Shown here piece by piece: positions 24,493 to 36,800 of a DNA stretch of 64,000 nt. Made by a program: the position numbers and the translations under genes. The notes beneath the pieces were generated by a model. That model was given only the letters and a program-made list of their open reading frames with translations. It ran no database searches and was not told the DNA's origin. This DNA is from Heterostelium album PN500 (Eukaryota; Evosea; Eumycetozoa; Acytosteliales; Acytosteliaceae): assembly GCF_000004825.1 (NCBI RefSeq), contig NW_008805092.1, forward strand, positions 663,358 through 727,357. Direction: 5' to 3'. How positions within the stretch are numbered: position 1 is the first letter of the stretch; each line of letters opens with the position of its first letter.

Positions 24493-25472
24493 TTTATATA
24501 TATATATATTTATTATTATTATTTGTAAGATATAAAATTGATGATTTTGTAAACGAACAATCCTTTGGATATAAATCCTCTAGAACACCCAAAAAAAAAA
24601 ATCATAGATATTTATGATATTTTTCCACCTTAAATCACCTTTTTGTAAAAAAAAAACCAAAAAACAAATTTTCTCGATTTTCAAAAAATGACATCAGATG
24701 TCTCATTTCTTGAAAACGACTATAGAAAATAGATCTACGTTTTTTTTGAAAACAAGACTGGTCGTAATAAACTTTAGACGATTTTGTTGGAACTAGCGTG
24801 CGAACTCTTCAATCGAAACAAGACTTAATATAGTAACTATATTTAACAAAAAAAAAAAAAGAATATAATTGATTTTGTGAATGTTGGAAACCAGCGTTTT
24901 CAAAATAAGTGTTAACTTAAAGACCTGAGACAAAAATATTTTTATCTTTGCTAAATGTAATAAAACTTTGATTTATCTTATACATAAATTAATAAAAATC
25001 AAAAAATAACAAAAACAAACCCTACACAAAAAAATCGAACATTTTGCAACTTTAAATTACCTCCTAAATGGAAGACATTGATGATATTAGATCTTTACAT
25101 ATTGTATTTTACAAAAGAAAAATATTTGTTGTATCGAGAAATAGAAACTTTCTTGCTAGTTGCAGCCAAGCCCAACAAAAACCAGTATTGACTAAGTTTT
25201 CTCAAGACTCTAAGGTGTATTCTCTAGGAACTTCTTCTTAGTTCAACTACTGATATATCAGTTATAATTGGCTTGACCAGCTTAAGTCTTTCTACAAGAT
25301 ACTTTAACAATGAGTAAAGATCAATGATTTCATATTTTCAATCAATTAAAATCAAAATTATCTTTATCATCTAAAAAAAAAAAACATTTGTATCATTCCA
25401 CAAGCAAAAAATTTGGAGTAATGATTAATTTATTTATTATTATAAATATGACAAGTGATATCGTATGAAGTA
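24493..25472. other. Intergenic with a possible small plus-strand ORF
   Basis: About 980 bp upstream of four-TM copy B and downstream of the aftiphilin-like gene. Mostly AT-rich. It contains one short plus-strand frame (25068-25241), listed separately; nothing else recognised. Confidence 0.5.
25068..25241 (+). CDS. Hypothetical 57-residue ORF
   Basis: An ATG-to-TAG frame that reads MEDIDDIRSLHIVFYKRKIF at the start and ends DSKVYSLGTSS. Its composition is more protein-like than the surrounding A/T runs (mixed hydrophobic and charged, Ser/Gln-rich C-terminus). I do not recognise it. It could be a small gene, a remnant, or chance. Confidence 0.25.
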   Translation: MEDIDDIRSLHIVFYKRKIFVVSRNRNFLASCSQAQQKPVLTKFSQDSKVYSLGTSS

Positions 25473-28400
25473 TTAATCTTTGAACTTCAATGGAACGGTG
25501 GGGAGTTTTGAGTTTTTAGCTTTGGTAGGTATCTTCAAGGTGGTCGAAATCATAAAGGTTAAATCTGGAATCTTTGACATCACTTCGTTGAATGGATTGA
25601 CAGAGTTGGCACCGAATCCAATGCTCTTTGGCGAATCAACTCCAAGCAAAGTCGAAGGCTCTGTAGCACCTAAATTGATCTTCTTGTCCGAGTTTGGTTG
25701 TGAATTCAAACTATCGATAAAATCAAAGCTTGTCGATGTTGTAACAATGGTATTATTGGGTTTCGTTGACTGTATTATAATAATTTGATTAATATAACAA
25801 TATTTTCTTGTATTGTTTGTTTTCTAGTCGATACTTACGGTGGTTGGTAAAACTGTTGTTGATGAAATTGGTTTTAATGGTTGAATTATATTTTCACTTT
25901 CTACCTTGTTTATCTATTATAGTTATTGTAGATGTTTAATTGTTATTAATATTGCAATACTAATTAAAAATAGAGTGATGATGATGATGTTGATGTTCAC
26001 TTACAATATCAATAGCTTCTTGGCCAAGCCGTAGAGATTGGGTGAAACACTGTTCTATCTTGGATTTCTTTAAAATAAATGGTGATGGAGGTGCTACAAA
26101 TCCAGATTGCTCTGGTTTATGATAAAGTGTCCTAAAATAATAAAGTTTAATTCATTATTAGATTATGTTTGTTTTAGTTAATGATTGATTATGATAATCT
26201 TACTTTTCAATTGTTGATTGTTTCAAAATATCTTCTAAAGATTTGTTTGTTGTTTCATTCTCTGTTACTATTTGTGGTGATGTTGTTATTTGTTCAAATA
26301 GATCTTGTTGTAATAACTTTAACATATTCTCTTTTACATGTTCAAATGTTGTTTTAATAACTGCAATTGAATCCTAAGTTATAATTAAATTAGATTAGTT
26401 TTTTAAAATATTTGATTAAAGTATAATTGTTTTTTTTACCTTTGATGTATATAAAGTAGAAGATGATGATGATGATTGTTGTAACTTTGGTTGTTCAAAT
26501 GATGATGATGATGAAGAAGTGGTTGTAGATTGATTAAAATCTCCAAAGTCACCAAAATCATCATTATCATTATTTGTTTCATTGAAATCACCAAAGTCAC
26601 CAAAGTCATTGTTAATGTCATTGTTGTTTGATCTTGATGACTCAAAGTTGTTATCATTGGTAGTGGTGGTTGTTGTTAAAGTTGGTATTGTTGTTTTTGC
26701 AGCAGCTGGTTCTGGTTCTTCAAAGGCAGGAATTGTAGAATCACCTTCGTTGAAATCACCAAAGTCACCGAAATCATCTTTTTTAGGTTCATCGTTTTCA
26801 TTCTCTTCAAAGCTGTCAGAGACAATGCTGATGGCAGGAGTTTGTTGTACGAAACGAGTCATTGGTGGAGTAAGTGGTGCTATGTTCATTGGTGGCGCAA
26901 CACCGCTTAGATGAGAAGAGTCTAGGTTCAAAGGTGCAGATGTTGATTTGTTAGAGATAATATTATTATCGTTGCTGTTGTTATTATTATTATCATCACC
27001 TTCAATTACTACATGAGGTGTCACAGTGACAATAGTTTCATCCAACAAGTCTAGAGTAGCATCATTATTATTATTGAATGAGTTGAGGCTGATGTCATCA
27101 TTGATTGGTAGTGGTGGTGGTTGTATTGGTTGTTCACTAAAAGTAAAATTGTCATTGTCATCATCGAATTCAAAAGTTTCCTTTTGTGGTGGTGGTGGTG
27201 GTGATAGTGGTTGTGGTTCATCTTCTACCTGTGCTTGTTGTGTTGGTGTTGGTATTGTTTGAGGTTGTTCTACGAGTGTTGTTGTTGTTGTTGTTGTGGT
27301 TTCTTCAGCATTATCGGATGTAGAAATAGTAGATAAAGTTGGTATTGGTGTTGGTGCTGGTGGTGATATAGATTTTGTAATATGTTGGATATCAGAGAGT
27401 GAAAGTTCTTGTGGCTCATCGAAATCAAACTCGTCAAAGTCATCTGTGTTTTGATGATGTTGAGAATCTTCTGTGGTTACTATCTGGTGTGGTTGTTCTT
27501 GTTGTTGTTGTTCTTCTTGTTGGTGTCCAGGAATGGCAGAATCTAAAACTTGTGACTGTACTACTTGTTGTTCATCTTCTACCTGATGTTGTTGTATAGG
27601 TTGTTGCTCTATTATATTACATGTTTGTTCTGTTTCCTTTTCAGCCGATGGTTCCTGTTGCTGAGTGGTCTCCTCTACGATACCGTTGTTGTTGATATTG
27701 GTAGTTGCCAGTAGTGATGAATCATTATTATTCTCAAGCTCGCTGGTGGTAGTGGCAACTGCTGTTTCCTCTACGATACTACTAGATACGAAATCACCAT
27801 TGCCCGATGTATCATTTTGTTGTTGTTGTGGTGGTAGTGGTGGTGGTGGTGATGGTAGTTGATTATTTTCAATACTATCTGATAATTTGATGTTGGAGGA
27901 GGTAGTTGGTGTAGCAACAGATTCTGACACATGACTTGAAATGAAATCATCAAACTGATCGAAATCACCTGTTGTTGCTTGACTACTACTATTATTATTA
28001 TTATTATTAACAGGTGGAATTGCAGGACTTGATATGAAATCATTGAAATCGTCAAACTGTTCGTGTTGTTGTTGTTGCTGCTGCTGTTGATTTGTAGTTG
28101 GTGTCAATGATTCAAAATCAAAATGATTATCATTTACTATTGTAGAGGTTGTTGTTGTTTCAGGTGTGGGTGTTGGAGTTGGAGTAGATGCAGTAAAACT
28201 TGTAATATTATCAAATGTATTATCTTCTTCTTCCTCTTGTTGTTGTGTTGCTGCTGTTGGTATATTAATATCATTATCATTGTTACTATCAGTATTACTA
28301 TTGTTATCACCATTATTATTATTATCATTGTTATTGTTGTCGATGTTATTGCTATTGTTATTGTTAGTGTCAACAATGTTGGTGGTTGTCATATCACCAA

Positions 28401-28783
28401 AGTCGTTGTCATCGTTCTGTGAACCCGCTGGGATGGTACTCTCGGTGGAAGTCGATGTGAACGAGTCAAAAGTGTGATCGTTGTTGGCATTGATATTATT
28501 CTTATTGTTGAAGCTCATAAGCATGCTGCTATTGACACTGGAGGCTGGTGAGAGCTGTTCGAACGACAGAGTGTTGTCATTCTGCCCTTTCACTACACTA
28601 TTACTATAGGTATCGAAGCTGTTGATCGACGGTGTAGTAAACGATGAGAAATGATCTAGATCATCGTTCATCTGACTCATACTGCTACTCTGTTGATTCT
28701 GTTGTTGTTGCTGTCCATGATCAGATTGTAACGATGTATTTATATTTGATGATGATATTGAATATTGATCAAAGTCACCAAAA

Positions 28784-28817
<34 letters not shown>

Positions 28818-28941
28818 CAAAATTATTGTTATTAGTATTACTATTGATATTTTGTGAAGGTAAAGGTGAAGGTGTTGAACTAAATGTAAAATCATTAAAC
28901 TCATCTAATACTAATATATCATTATTATTGCTGTTATTATT

Positions 28942-28992
<51 letters not shown>

Positions 28993-29211
28993 ATTTGAGG
29001 ATGTAAAAGATGTGAAATCATCGAATAGAATTTGATGATTTATTTGATGATTAGTTGATTGTAGAGGAGGTGTCGATTCAAAATCATCGCTTAATGCGTT
29101 GAATGACTTTATAGGAGGTTGATGTTCGATAACTAATGGTGGAATTGGAGGTGGTATGTCTGATATCTGAAAATCTCCGAATCCATCATCATCTATATTT
29201 CCATTCTCCAT
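25473..29211 (-). CDS. Aftiphilin/gamma-synergin-like trafficking adaptor
   Basis: Five exons: 26440-29211, 26204-26373, 26005-26131, 25839-25913 and 25473-25769, giving 1146 residues. The first 920 residues are low complexity (Asn, Gln, Thr runs, poly-Pro) studded with acidic-aromatic peptides such as DDDGFGDFQ, NNDFGDFDQ, DDFDQFDDF and DDFGDFGDFN. DFGDF-type peptides are known ligands of gamma-adaptin/GGA ear domains, so the protein probably scaffolds AP-1/clathrin vesicles. The C-terminal 220 residues are ordered: a helix in FEHVKENMLKLLQQDLFEQI and a conserved-looking end with GFGANSVNPFNEVMSKIPDL and TFMISTTLKIPTK. I infer aftiphilin-like from this layout; no alignment was possible. Confidence 0.65.
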
Positions 29212-30119
29212 TGTCGTATCTAAAAATGATAGAACCTAATGAAATAATGAACTAATATTATCTAACTATCTAATAAAACAAACTAATAATACAAAATATT
29301 ATATATATATTATCTCTTGCTGCAAGATCAGATCTTATATATTTTAGCTATGTATCTAAATAAATATAGGTTTATATTTTTGCAAATTTTCAAAATTGAA
29401 CTACAAATAACCAAACATTTAAAAGTTGGTTGATGCTATTAATGACAAAAAAAAAAAATTATTATAAATCAAAAAATATCAATTTAGTTTTGTTTCAAGA
29501 GGCGTATTTAATAACACACAGAAAAATAATTTCAATAATTTTTTGTTTTTTGTTTTTTTTTGTTTGTTTGTTCAATATTTTTTTGATTGAAAATAGATCT
29601 ATGTTATTTTCATTTTAACAACTTTGTCTAATCTAATTTTAAATATTTAAAATAAACAAAAAAAATATATTATTAACATGAAGGTATCTTATTTGTCATC
29701 TATTAGAATCAAAGTATTTAAAAAACACTAAGTTATTTGTTTGTTTTCGATAAAGATTGTAATGCACAAAATTTTTCATTGTTGTTGAAAGAGGAGCTTG
29801 CTTTTGTGGTGAAACAAGCAAATTTGCGGTTTTTTTTAAGTATTTTGTTTTTTTTCATACCCAAAACAGTCGCTTTATGACAAAAACATATGGTTCAAGA
29901 TTTTTTGAATCAATCCAACCATTTTAATTTTATTTTATTTAATTTTTTAAGAAATATCAAAATCATATAAAATATCCTACCATATAAATCATATGTACCT
30001 GGGTATAAATAGATCAAAAAAAAATAAAGTTCTATAAAATAAAATCCAAATATTAATATTCAAACTAAAACAAAATAAACCAAAACAAACATAATTCAAT
30101 AATCAAGTAAATAGTGTAT
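29212..30119. promoter_or_regulatory. Divergent intergenic region
   Basis: About 900 bp between the aftiphilin-like start (minus) and the first ankyrin gene (plus). T-rich and A-rich tracts at 29440-29580. No coding exon recognised. Confidence 0.45.
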
Positions 30120-31271
30120 ATGTATAAATTGGAAAATCATACAATTTTTGATTTAATTAGATCAAAAGTAATAAGAAATTTAATTTTTGCGAATATTAGA
30201 ACAATCAACGATCAATATATTTTAGAAAAAACCAAAATAGATGAATCCTATTCAAATTTAAAAAGATATAACTGGAATAAATTAATAGAAAATCCTTACC
30301 AATTAATAAATTATAATTATATATCATCATATTTTGAATATTTTGATAGTTTTAAAGAAAGTGAAAAAATAGAAATTAAAAATAAATATATAGAGAGTTT
30401 AATTTATTTATTTAATAGAAATAATCAAATTAGTAATAATAGTGTAAATAGTAATATAATAATAATAATAGAAAAATATGGAGAGTATTTAGATGTAAAT
30501 AAATTAAATAAAGAGATGTTGGTTTTATGTGAAAATGGTAATTCGGAACTATTAAAATATGTGGTTCAATCTAAAATAGGTGGAGATAAATTAGATATGA
30601 GTCTGTGTATTGATCGAGCCGCAGAATTTGGAAATCTAGATGCTGTTAAATATTTAAGTGAGAATCGTAAAGAGGAATGTACAACAGAGGCAATGGACAT
30701 TTCAGCAAGTAAAGGCTATTTGGAAATTGTACGCTACTTACATTTTAATAGAAAAGAGGGATGTACAAAGAAGGCTATGCAGTTAGCTTGTGAGAATGGT
30801 CATCTTCAAGTTGCGGAATTTCTTCACAAGTATCGATTCGAAGGATTAGATCGATTTGCCTCGATAAATAATTCTATAGGTGGTTTTCTAAAGATTGTCC
30901 AATTTGTACAATCAAACAATAGAACGATTCACTATAAGAATACTTTTGACAATGTTGCCAAGAAGGGACATCTTGATATTCTTAAATTCCTGCATTATCA
31001 AAGAAAAGAAGAATGTAGTACCAATGCTATCGACTGGTCTGCCGCCAAAGGTCACTTTTCGGTCGTGGAATTCCTTCTTAACAATAGAACAGAAGGGTTT
31101 ACAGAGGACGCTTTAATACAATCTGCTAGAAATGGTCACCTTTCAATCTTTGAATTTCTTTATAAACATAGAAAGTCCTCATTCTCTATTTATAGAGCAA
31201 TGGAAACAGCAATTCAACATCAACAAACTCAAATAGTAAATTATATTAATACCAACAATTTGTTATTGTAA
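30120..31271 (+). CDS. Ankyrin-repeat protein (dictyostelid family), copy 1
   Basis: Single exon of 383 residues. The N-terminal ~90 residues (HTIFDLIRSKVIRNLIFANI..) are helical and shared in style with the second ankyrin gene at 51871. From about residue 125 follow ~8 degenerate ankyrin units of the form A-x-x-G-(N/H)-L-x-x-(V/L)-K-(Y/F)-L, separated by the family spacer (N)R-(K/T)E-(G/E)-C-T, e.g. FLHYQRKEECSTNAIDW and FLLNNRTEGFTEDALIQSA. This class is heavily expanded in dictyostelids. No extra domain is visible, and the partner is unknown. Confidence 0.85.
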   Translation: MYKLENHTIFDLIRSKVIRNLIFANIRTINDQYILEKTKIDESYSNLKRYNWNKLIENPYQLINYNYISSYFEYFDSFKESEKIEIKNKYIESLIYLFNRNNQISNNSVNSNIIIIIEKYGEYLDVNKLNKEMLVLCENGNSELLKYVVQSKIGGDKLDMSLCIDRAAEFGNLDAVKYLSENRKEECTTEAMDISASKGYLEIVRYLHFNRKEGCTKKAMQLACENGHLQVAEFLHKYRFEGLDRFASINNSIGGFLKIVQFVQSNNRTIHYKNTFDNVAKKGHLDILKFLHYQRKEECSTNAIDWSAAKGHFSVVEFLLNNRTEGFTEDALIQSARNGHLSIFEFLYKHRKSSFSIYRAMETAIQHQQTQIVNYINTNNLLL

Positions 31272-31577
31272 ATAAAAAGATTCAAGTTAAAATTTAATAA
31301 ATTTGTTTTTCTATTTTTTTAAAATTGACTACAGATAAAATGTAAAAGATTGTTGGTTACTTTCACAATCGAAATCTGTAGAAATAAAAGAAATATCTAA
31401 AATGTTATGGGGTGTGGAATTGAAAAAGGTGGAAACATAGATCACATCCATCTATATTAACTCATTAAAAAATTAATTTAAATTAAAGAATAAGAGTAAA
31501 TTTTATAGAATATAACTATATAACTTTTATATATTTATTTAATTGTTTGTTATTATTTTAAAATTGTGCAATATTAT
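31272..31577. other. Convergent 3' spacer
   Basis: About 300 bp between the stop codons of the ankyrin gene (plus) and the TPR gene (minus). AT-rich; nothing recognised. Confidence 0.5.
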
Positions 31578-33431
31578 TTATTTCTTTAATTTTCCAATAA
31601 AACCAATCATATTCTTAACGAATGGAGTATTTCTAAATGTAAATGCAGCGACACCAGTGACAGCACCGAGCAAACCGAATGAAAGAATCTTTGAAATCCA
31701 TGAGGAACTCTTGACAATCTGCTTGTTGTTCTTCTTGTCGGTAGCTTCGACTTGATTATCAATGTCGTTGGCAGGCTTGGATTTAGCTTGGAGCTTCTGG
31801 AGGACATCTTCGAGGTTCTTTTGGAGATCACTGTTGTCCTTGTCGATGGCGAGGCCCTGGTAGAATACGGCCTTGGCTTCTTCGAGACGCTCCAAAGAAA
31901 CCAATGCTATACCTTTTCTCAAGTAGCCCTTGGTCCAATCGGCACTCAACTTGATAGAGTTGTCGGCATCCTCCATGGAATGCTCGTACATCTTCAACTT
32001 GAAGTAACTGATCGAACGGTTACTGTAGACCATATGTGATGGCTTGTACTTGAGTGACTTGGTGTAGCTCTCGATCGACTCACGGAAGAAAGCTCTCTTG
32101 AACAACTCGTTACCTTCATTCTTATATTGGTTGGCCATCTCCTCGTTTGACAAAACGTTTGGATCTGTGCTGTCGTCTTCCTCCTCTTCCTCAACTGGTG
32201 CCTCAGCAACAGTAGTAGTGGTGGTGGTGGTAGTTGGTTCTGGTGTTGATTCTACATGATTGTTTCCATTCATGTGAGCATATTCATTTTGTTTCTCTTC
32301 TTCTATTTTTGGTTTTTCTTGTTCTTGTTCTTGTTGTTGTTCTTGTGGTTGTTCTGGTTCTTTATCTACTATAACAAATGATTCTTCAATCATTGGTTTC
32401 TCTTCCTCTGTTTGTTGTGGTTGTTCTGGTTCTACTACTGATGGCTCTTCAACGACAGCAGCAACTGGAGCTGGTTCCTCTACATTAACTTGTTCTTCAA
32501 TCTTTGGTTGCTCTGGTTGTGATTGCTCTACAGCTGGTGCTACAGCTGGTTCTTCAATAGCAGCAACTGGAGCTGGTTCCTCTACTTTAACTTCTTCTAC
32601 AACTGGAGCAGCTACTGGCTCTTCAACAACAACTGGAGCTGGCTCTTCTACCTTTGTCTCTTCAACAACTGGCTCCTCTACCTTTGCTTCTTCAACAACT
32701 GGCTCTTCAGCTTTGACAACTTCTGGCTCTACAATTACAACTGAATCGGTAATAACTGATTCCTCAGCGGCAGCAACTGGAGCTGGCTCCTCAACTTTAG
32801 CTTCATCGACAACTGGAGCAGCTACTGGTTCTTCAACAACAGCAACTGTTTCATCTACTTTAACTTCTTCTACAACTGGAGCTGGCTCTTCTACCTTTGC
32901 TTCTTCAACAACTGGCTCTTCGACTTTAGCAACCTCTGGTTCTACAACTACAACTGAATCGGTAATAACTGATTCCTCAACGGCAGCAACTGGCTCCTCT
33001 ACTTTAACTTCTTCGACAACCTTTGTTTCCTCAACAACTGGCTCTGGTTGTTGTTCGACGATTGGTTCTGGTTGTTGTTCGACGATTGGTTCTGGTTGTT
33101 GTTCGACGATTGGTTCTGGTTGCTCGACGATTGGTTCGGCAACAGTTGGTTGTTCCTCTTGTTTTTGTTCTTCTACGACGACCTTGTTGGCGATCTCTAC
33201 ATTGTTTTCATCTACGATTACACTATCCATAGTTTGATTGTTGTTTGTTTGTTCGATGAGTTGTTCTACTTTATTATCTAAATTGCTGAGATCCTCGATG
33301 ATATTAGATTGTCTATTTTCAAGAGATTCTACGGCAGTATTGTTAGATTCCTGTTGTTGTTCTTGTGCAACTACTGACTTTGTCTTGTTATTATTATTTT
33401 TCTTTTTATTATTATTTCTTTTGGTTGACAT
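31578..33431 (-). CDS. Tail-anchored TPR co-chaperone-like protein
   Basis: Single exon of 617 residues, starting at MSTKRNNNKKKNNN; codons upstream are also open, but this is the first good ATG. Residues ~60-380 are repeats built on E-E-P-A-P-V-V-E-E units, with VVEQQPEPIVE and ITDSVVVVEPEV variants, a long acidic/Pro stalk. Residues ~430-540 hold three TPR motifs of STIP1/TOM70 type (YKNEGNELFKRAFFRESIES, VYSNRSISYFKLKMYEHSME, KGYLRKGIALVSLERLEEAK). Near the C-terminus WISKILSFGLLGAVTGVAAF is a membrane anchor followed by a basic tail (KNMIGFIGKLKK), which points to outer mitochondrial or ER membrane. Likely an Hsp70/Hsp90 C-terminus receptor; the client is not inferable. Confidence 0.8.
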   Translation of the reverse strand: MSTKRNNNKKKNNNNKTKSVVAQEQQQESNNTAVESLENRQSNIIEDLSNLDNKVEQLIEQTNNNQTMDSVIVDENNVEIANKVVVEEQKQEEQPTVAEPIVEQPEPIVEQQPEPIVEQQPEPIVEQQPEPVVEETKVVEEVKVEEPVAAVEESVITDSVVVVEPEVAKVEEPVVEEAKVEEPAPVVEEVKVDETVAVVEEPVAAPVVDEAKVEEPAPVAAAEESVITDSVVIVEPEVVKAEEPVVEEAKVEEPVVEETKVEEPAPVVVEEPVAAPVVEEVKVEEPAPVAAIEEPAVAPAVEQSQPEQPKIEEQVNVEEPAPVAAVVEEPSVVEPEQPQQTEEEKPMIEESFVIVDKEPEQPQEQQQEQEQEKPKIEEEKQNEYAHMNGNNHVESTPEPTTTTTTTTVAEAPVEEEEEDDSTDPNVLSNEEMANQYKNEGNELFKRAFFRESIESYTKSLKYKPSHMVYSNRSISYFKLKMYEHSMEDADNSIKLSADWTKGYLRKGIALVSLERLEEAKAVFYQGLAIDKDNSDLQKNLEDVLQKLQAKSKPANDIDNQVEATDKKNNKQIVKSSSWISKILSFGLLGAVTGVAAFTFRNTPFVKNMIGFIGKLKK

Positions 33432-33818
33432 TTTTTTTGAAATCCAAACTAGTAACACACACAAAAAACAAAATTCATTCGTTCTTTTATATTTGTAATT
33501 TTTCAAATATTTTTTTTAATTTTTTTTGCTCCACACTAAAATCTGGTTTGCTCACACAAAAATTTCCGCACAACTTGAAAACCGACTTTCCTCGTCACAA
33601 TTATCTGTTTTAATTTGTTAAATTTTTTTAAACAATAACTCAGTTACCGGCGGAAGTTGGAGTGGCACCATATAAACTTAAATGACTGGAAATTAAAATA
33701 GAAAACATTTGTATTAAAAATCTATTAATTTTATTTTGATTTTGGTTTGTTATAGTTTTTGTAAAAGATATCATTTTTATTATTATTTTTATTTGTTGTT
33801 ATTTGTTATTATTTAAAA
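33432..33818. other. Intergenic
   Basis: About 390 bp between two minus-strand genes: promoter of the TPR gene and 3' flank of the TACC gene. AT-rich, no coding exon recognised. Confidence 0.5.
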
Positions 33819-36800
33819 TTACGATTGTTTTTGTAGTTTGAAAATTAATTCATCACATAATTTTGCTAGTTCTTCATTCTCTTTCTCTTTGGAGACCAAT
33901 TTCGTTTCGGATTTGTTTAGTTTGGCGTTGAGTACGGCAACTTCCTTGGCTGCGACCTCCTTAAGTTTGAGTAGCTGGTCGGATGCACTGTCTAGTTTCT
34001 GTTCGGCATGCGCTTTGAGTGCGTTGAACCGCGATTGCTGTAGTGCCAACTCTTTATTGAGCTGTGCAATGTTCTCTTTCAGTTCTTTGCTCTCTTTGCG
34101 CAGATGATCGTTCTCCATCAGTGTCTCTGTCAGTTTAGCAGAGTTTTGTGGTACGGGTGCTGGTTGGTCGATCATCTTCTTCATGGTCGATTCGTATTGT
34201 GCCAAAACACTTCTAAGTGAACTACAGTTTCTAAGCTCCTTTTCATACTTTATTTCCATATCTTCAAATTCAATTGCTAGAATTGCACTCTCATCTGATG
34301 CCTGTTAACATATTTAAAAAGTAAAAAATTAGTCAGTACATTAATACATTGTTTGATTGTTTGATTGTTTAATAGTTACTTGTTTTAATATTTCTTTTCT
34401 TGCTTGTTCAATCATTCTATCGACATCCTCTTGTGAGTAAAATGCATTTGATTGGTAAAAGTTTGGTTGTGGAACAAAGTAGGGTGGATGATGTTGTGTG
34501 TGCTGTTGATATGGTGAATGTGGTGATTGCTGATAATACATTTGTGCATGTGGTAAATACTGTTGTTGTGTAGGCGATGTAGGATTGTTATAGTTATTGT
34601 TACCATTATTATTATACATTGATTGTTGTTGTTGTTGTTGTTGTTGTTGATTATATTGTGGTTGATATGGCTGTTGCTGTTGTTGCAGCTGTGGTTGTGG
34701 TTGTGATGTTTGTGGCATTGGTAACTTTTGCTGTGGTGGTTGTTGTTGTGGCTGTTGTTGTTGTTGAGATTGTATTGAAGGTTGGTGTTTCTCATCTTGT
34801 TGTTCTTCATTACTATCAAATGACTCTGTACTATTACTACTGACTTTCTTTGCATTGGCCATTTGTTGTTTCATTTTGGCACGTTCCTCATCTCTTTCCT
34901 TTTGTTTTTGTAGTCTTTGTCGTTCTTTTTCCTCTTCCTCTGGTGACTTTGACTTTGAGGAGGCAGCAGCCTTCTTTTGTCTCTCCTGTACTCTTCTTCG
35001 TGATTCTTCATCTTTTCTTCTTTGTTCTTCAGCCAGCTCCTCTTCATTTACACCACCACCATTTGCTTTTTCCTCTGCGGCCAATCTCTCAAATTCACGT
35101 TGCAACTCTTCCTCCATCATTTTCTGTCTTTCGGCTTGTTTCTGTGCTTCTCTGTTTGCTCTTTCAAACTCTTCATCTAAATCACTCTGTTGCTGTTGTT
35201 GTAATGTTACTGTTGGTATTGGTACTGCTATTGGTGTTGGTTCAGGTTGAACAACTGGTGCCTCTTCAACTTCAACATCTTTCTTCTTATTCCCCATCAT
35301 CTGTTGTTTCATTCTGGCACGCTCTTCATCTCTTTCCTTTTGCTTCTCAAGACGTTGTCGTTCTTTCTCTTCTTCCTCAGGCGTCTTTTTCTTACCAGCA
35401 GCCATCTTTCTCTGTCTTTCTTGTACTCTTCTGCGTGACTCTTCATCTTTTCGTCTCTGTTCTTCAGCCAACTCCTCCTCAGTCATTCCACCACCATTTG
35501 CCTTCTCTTCAGCAGCCAATCTTTCAAACTCACGCTGTAATTCCTCCTCCATCATTCTCTGTCTTTCAGCCTGTTTCTTTTGCTCCAACAACATTCTATG
35601 CTCTTCATCACCTTCGTTCTCTTGTTGCTGTGGTGGTTGTTGCTGTGGAATATCCTCGACTTGTGCAGGCTGTTGTTGTTGTTGTTGTTGTACATTTTGT
35701 TGTAATGGAGCTGGTTGTAAGTCCTCAACTTCCAATACCTCTTTTTTATTACCCATCATTTGTTGTTTCATTTTGGCACGCTCTTCATCACGTTCCTTCT
35801 GCTTCTGTAGTCTTTGTCTTTCTTTTTCCTCTTCCTCCGGAGTTTTCTTCTTGCCAGCTGCCATCTTTTTCTGTCTCTCCTGTACTCTTCTTCTTGATTC
35901 CTCATCTTTTCTTCTTTGTTCCTCAGCCAACTCCTCTTCACTTACACCACCACCATTTGCCTTCTCCTCAGCAGCCAATCTCTCAAACTCGCGTTGCAAC
36001 TCCTCCTCCATCATTCTCTGTCTTTCAGCCTGTCTCTTTGCTTCGGCTGCAAATCTCTCTTCATCGTTAGTGTCTTCACCAATGATTTCCTCTTGAACTG
36101 GTTGTATTTGTACAGGTTGGGCAGGTGTAGGTGTTGGTGCAGATACAGTTGGTTGAGATCTCACCATTGGTTGTAAATCCTCAACTACCAACTCATCCTC
36201 TACCTTTTTTGTATTGCTCATCATTTGTTGTTTCATTTTGGCACGCTCTTCATCACGTTCCTTCTGCTTCTGTAATCTTTGTCTCTCCTTTTCCTCTTCC
36301 TCCGGTGTTTTCTTCTTGCCAGCAGCCATCTTTTTCTGTCTCTCTTGTACTCTTCGTCGCGACTCCTCATCCTTTCTTCTTTGTTCTTCAGCCAACTCCT
36401 CTTCACTAATTCCACCACCATTTGCCTTCTCCTCTGCAGCCAATCTCTCAAATTCACGTTGTAATTCCTCCTCCATCTTTCTTTGTCTTTCAGCTTGTCT
36501 CTGTAATTCCAAAGCTATTCTCTTTTCTTCATCTTCATTCTCATTCTCATCCATAACTACATCCTGTTGTTGAACTACTGCTGCTGCTGCTGCTGCTACT
36601 GATGGCTGTTGAACTACTGCTGCCACTGGTTGTTGTTGTTGTTGTTGTTGTTGTACTTCTTCGTCAACTTTGTCAGTGACCATCTCTACATCTCTTTGAG
36701 TAGGTGCAGGGTTTGCTTTCATTTGTTGTTTCATTTTGGCACGCTCTTCATCTCTTTCCTTTTGTTTCTGTAGTCTTTGTCGTTCTTTCTCCTCTTCCTC

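Noticed and set aside
28123-28477. Plus-strand poly-Leu/Ile frames
   Set aside because: Antisense of Asn/Gln-coding triplet repeats in the aftiphilin-like gene.
32713-33237. Plus-strand Ser/Thr-rich frame of 174 residues
   Set aside because: Antisense of the E-P-V repeat stalk of the TPR gene.
34850-36573. Long plus-strand frames (up to 406 residues)
   Set aside because: Antisense of the repetitive charged region of the TACC gene; composition (Ser/Phe/Val/Leu) is that of complemented Glu/Lys/Arg codons.
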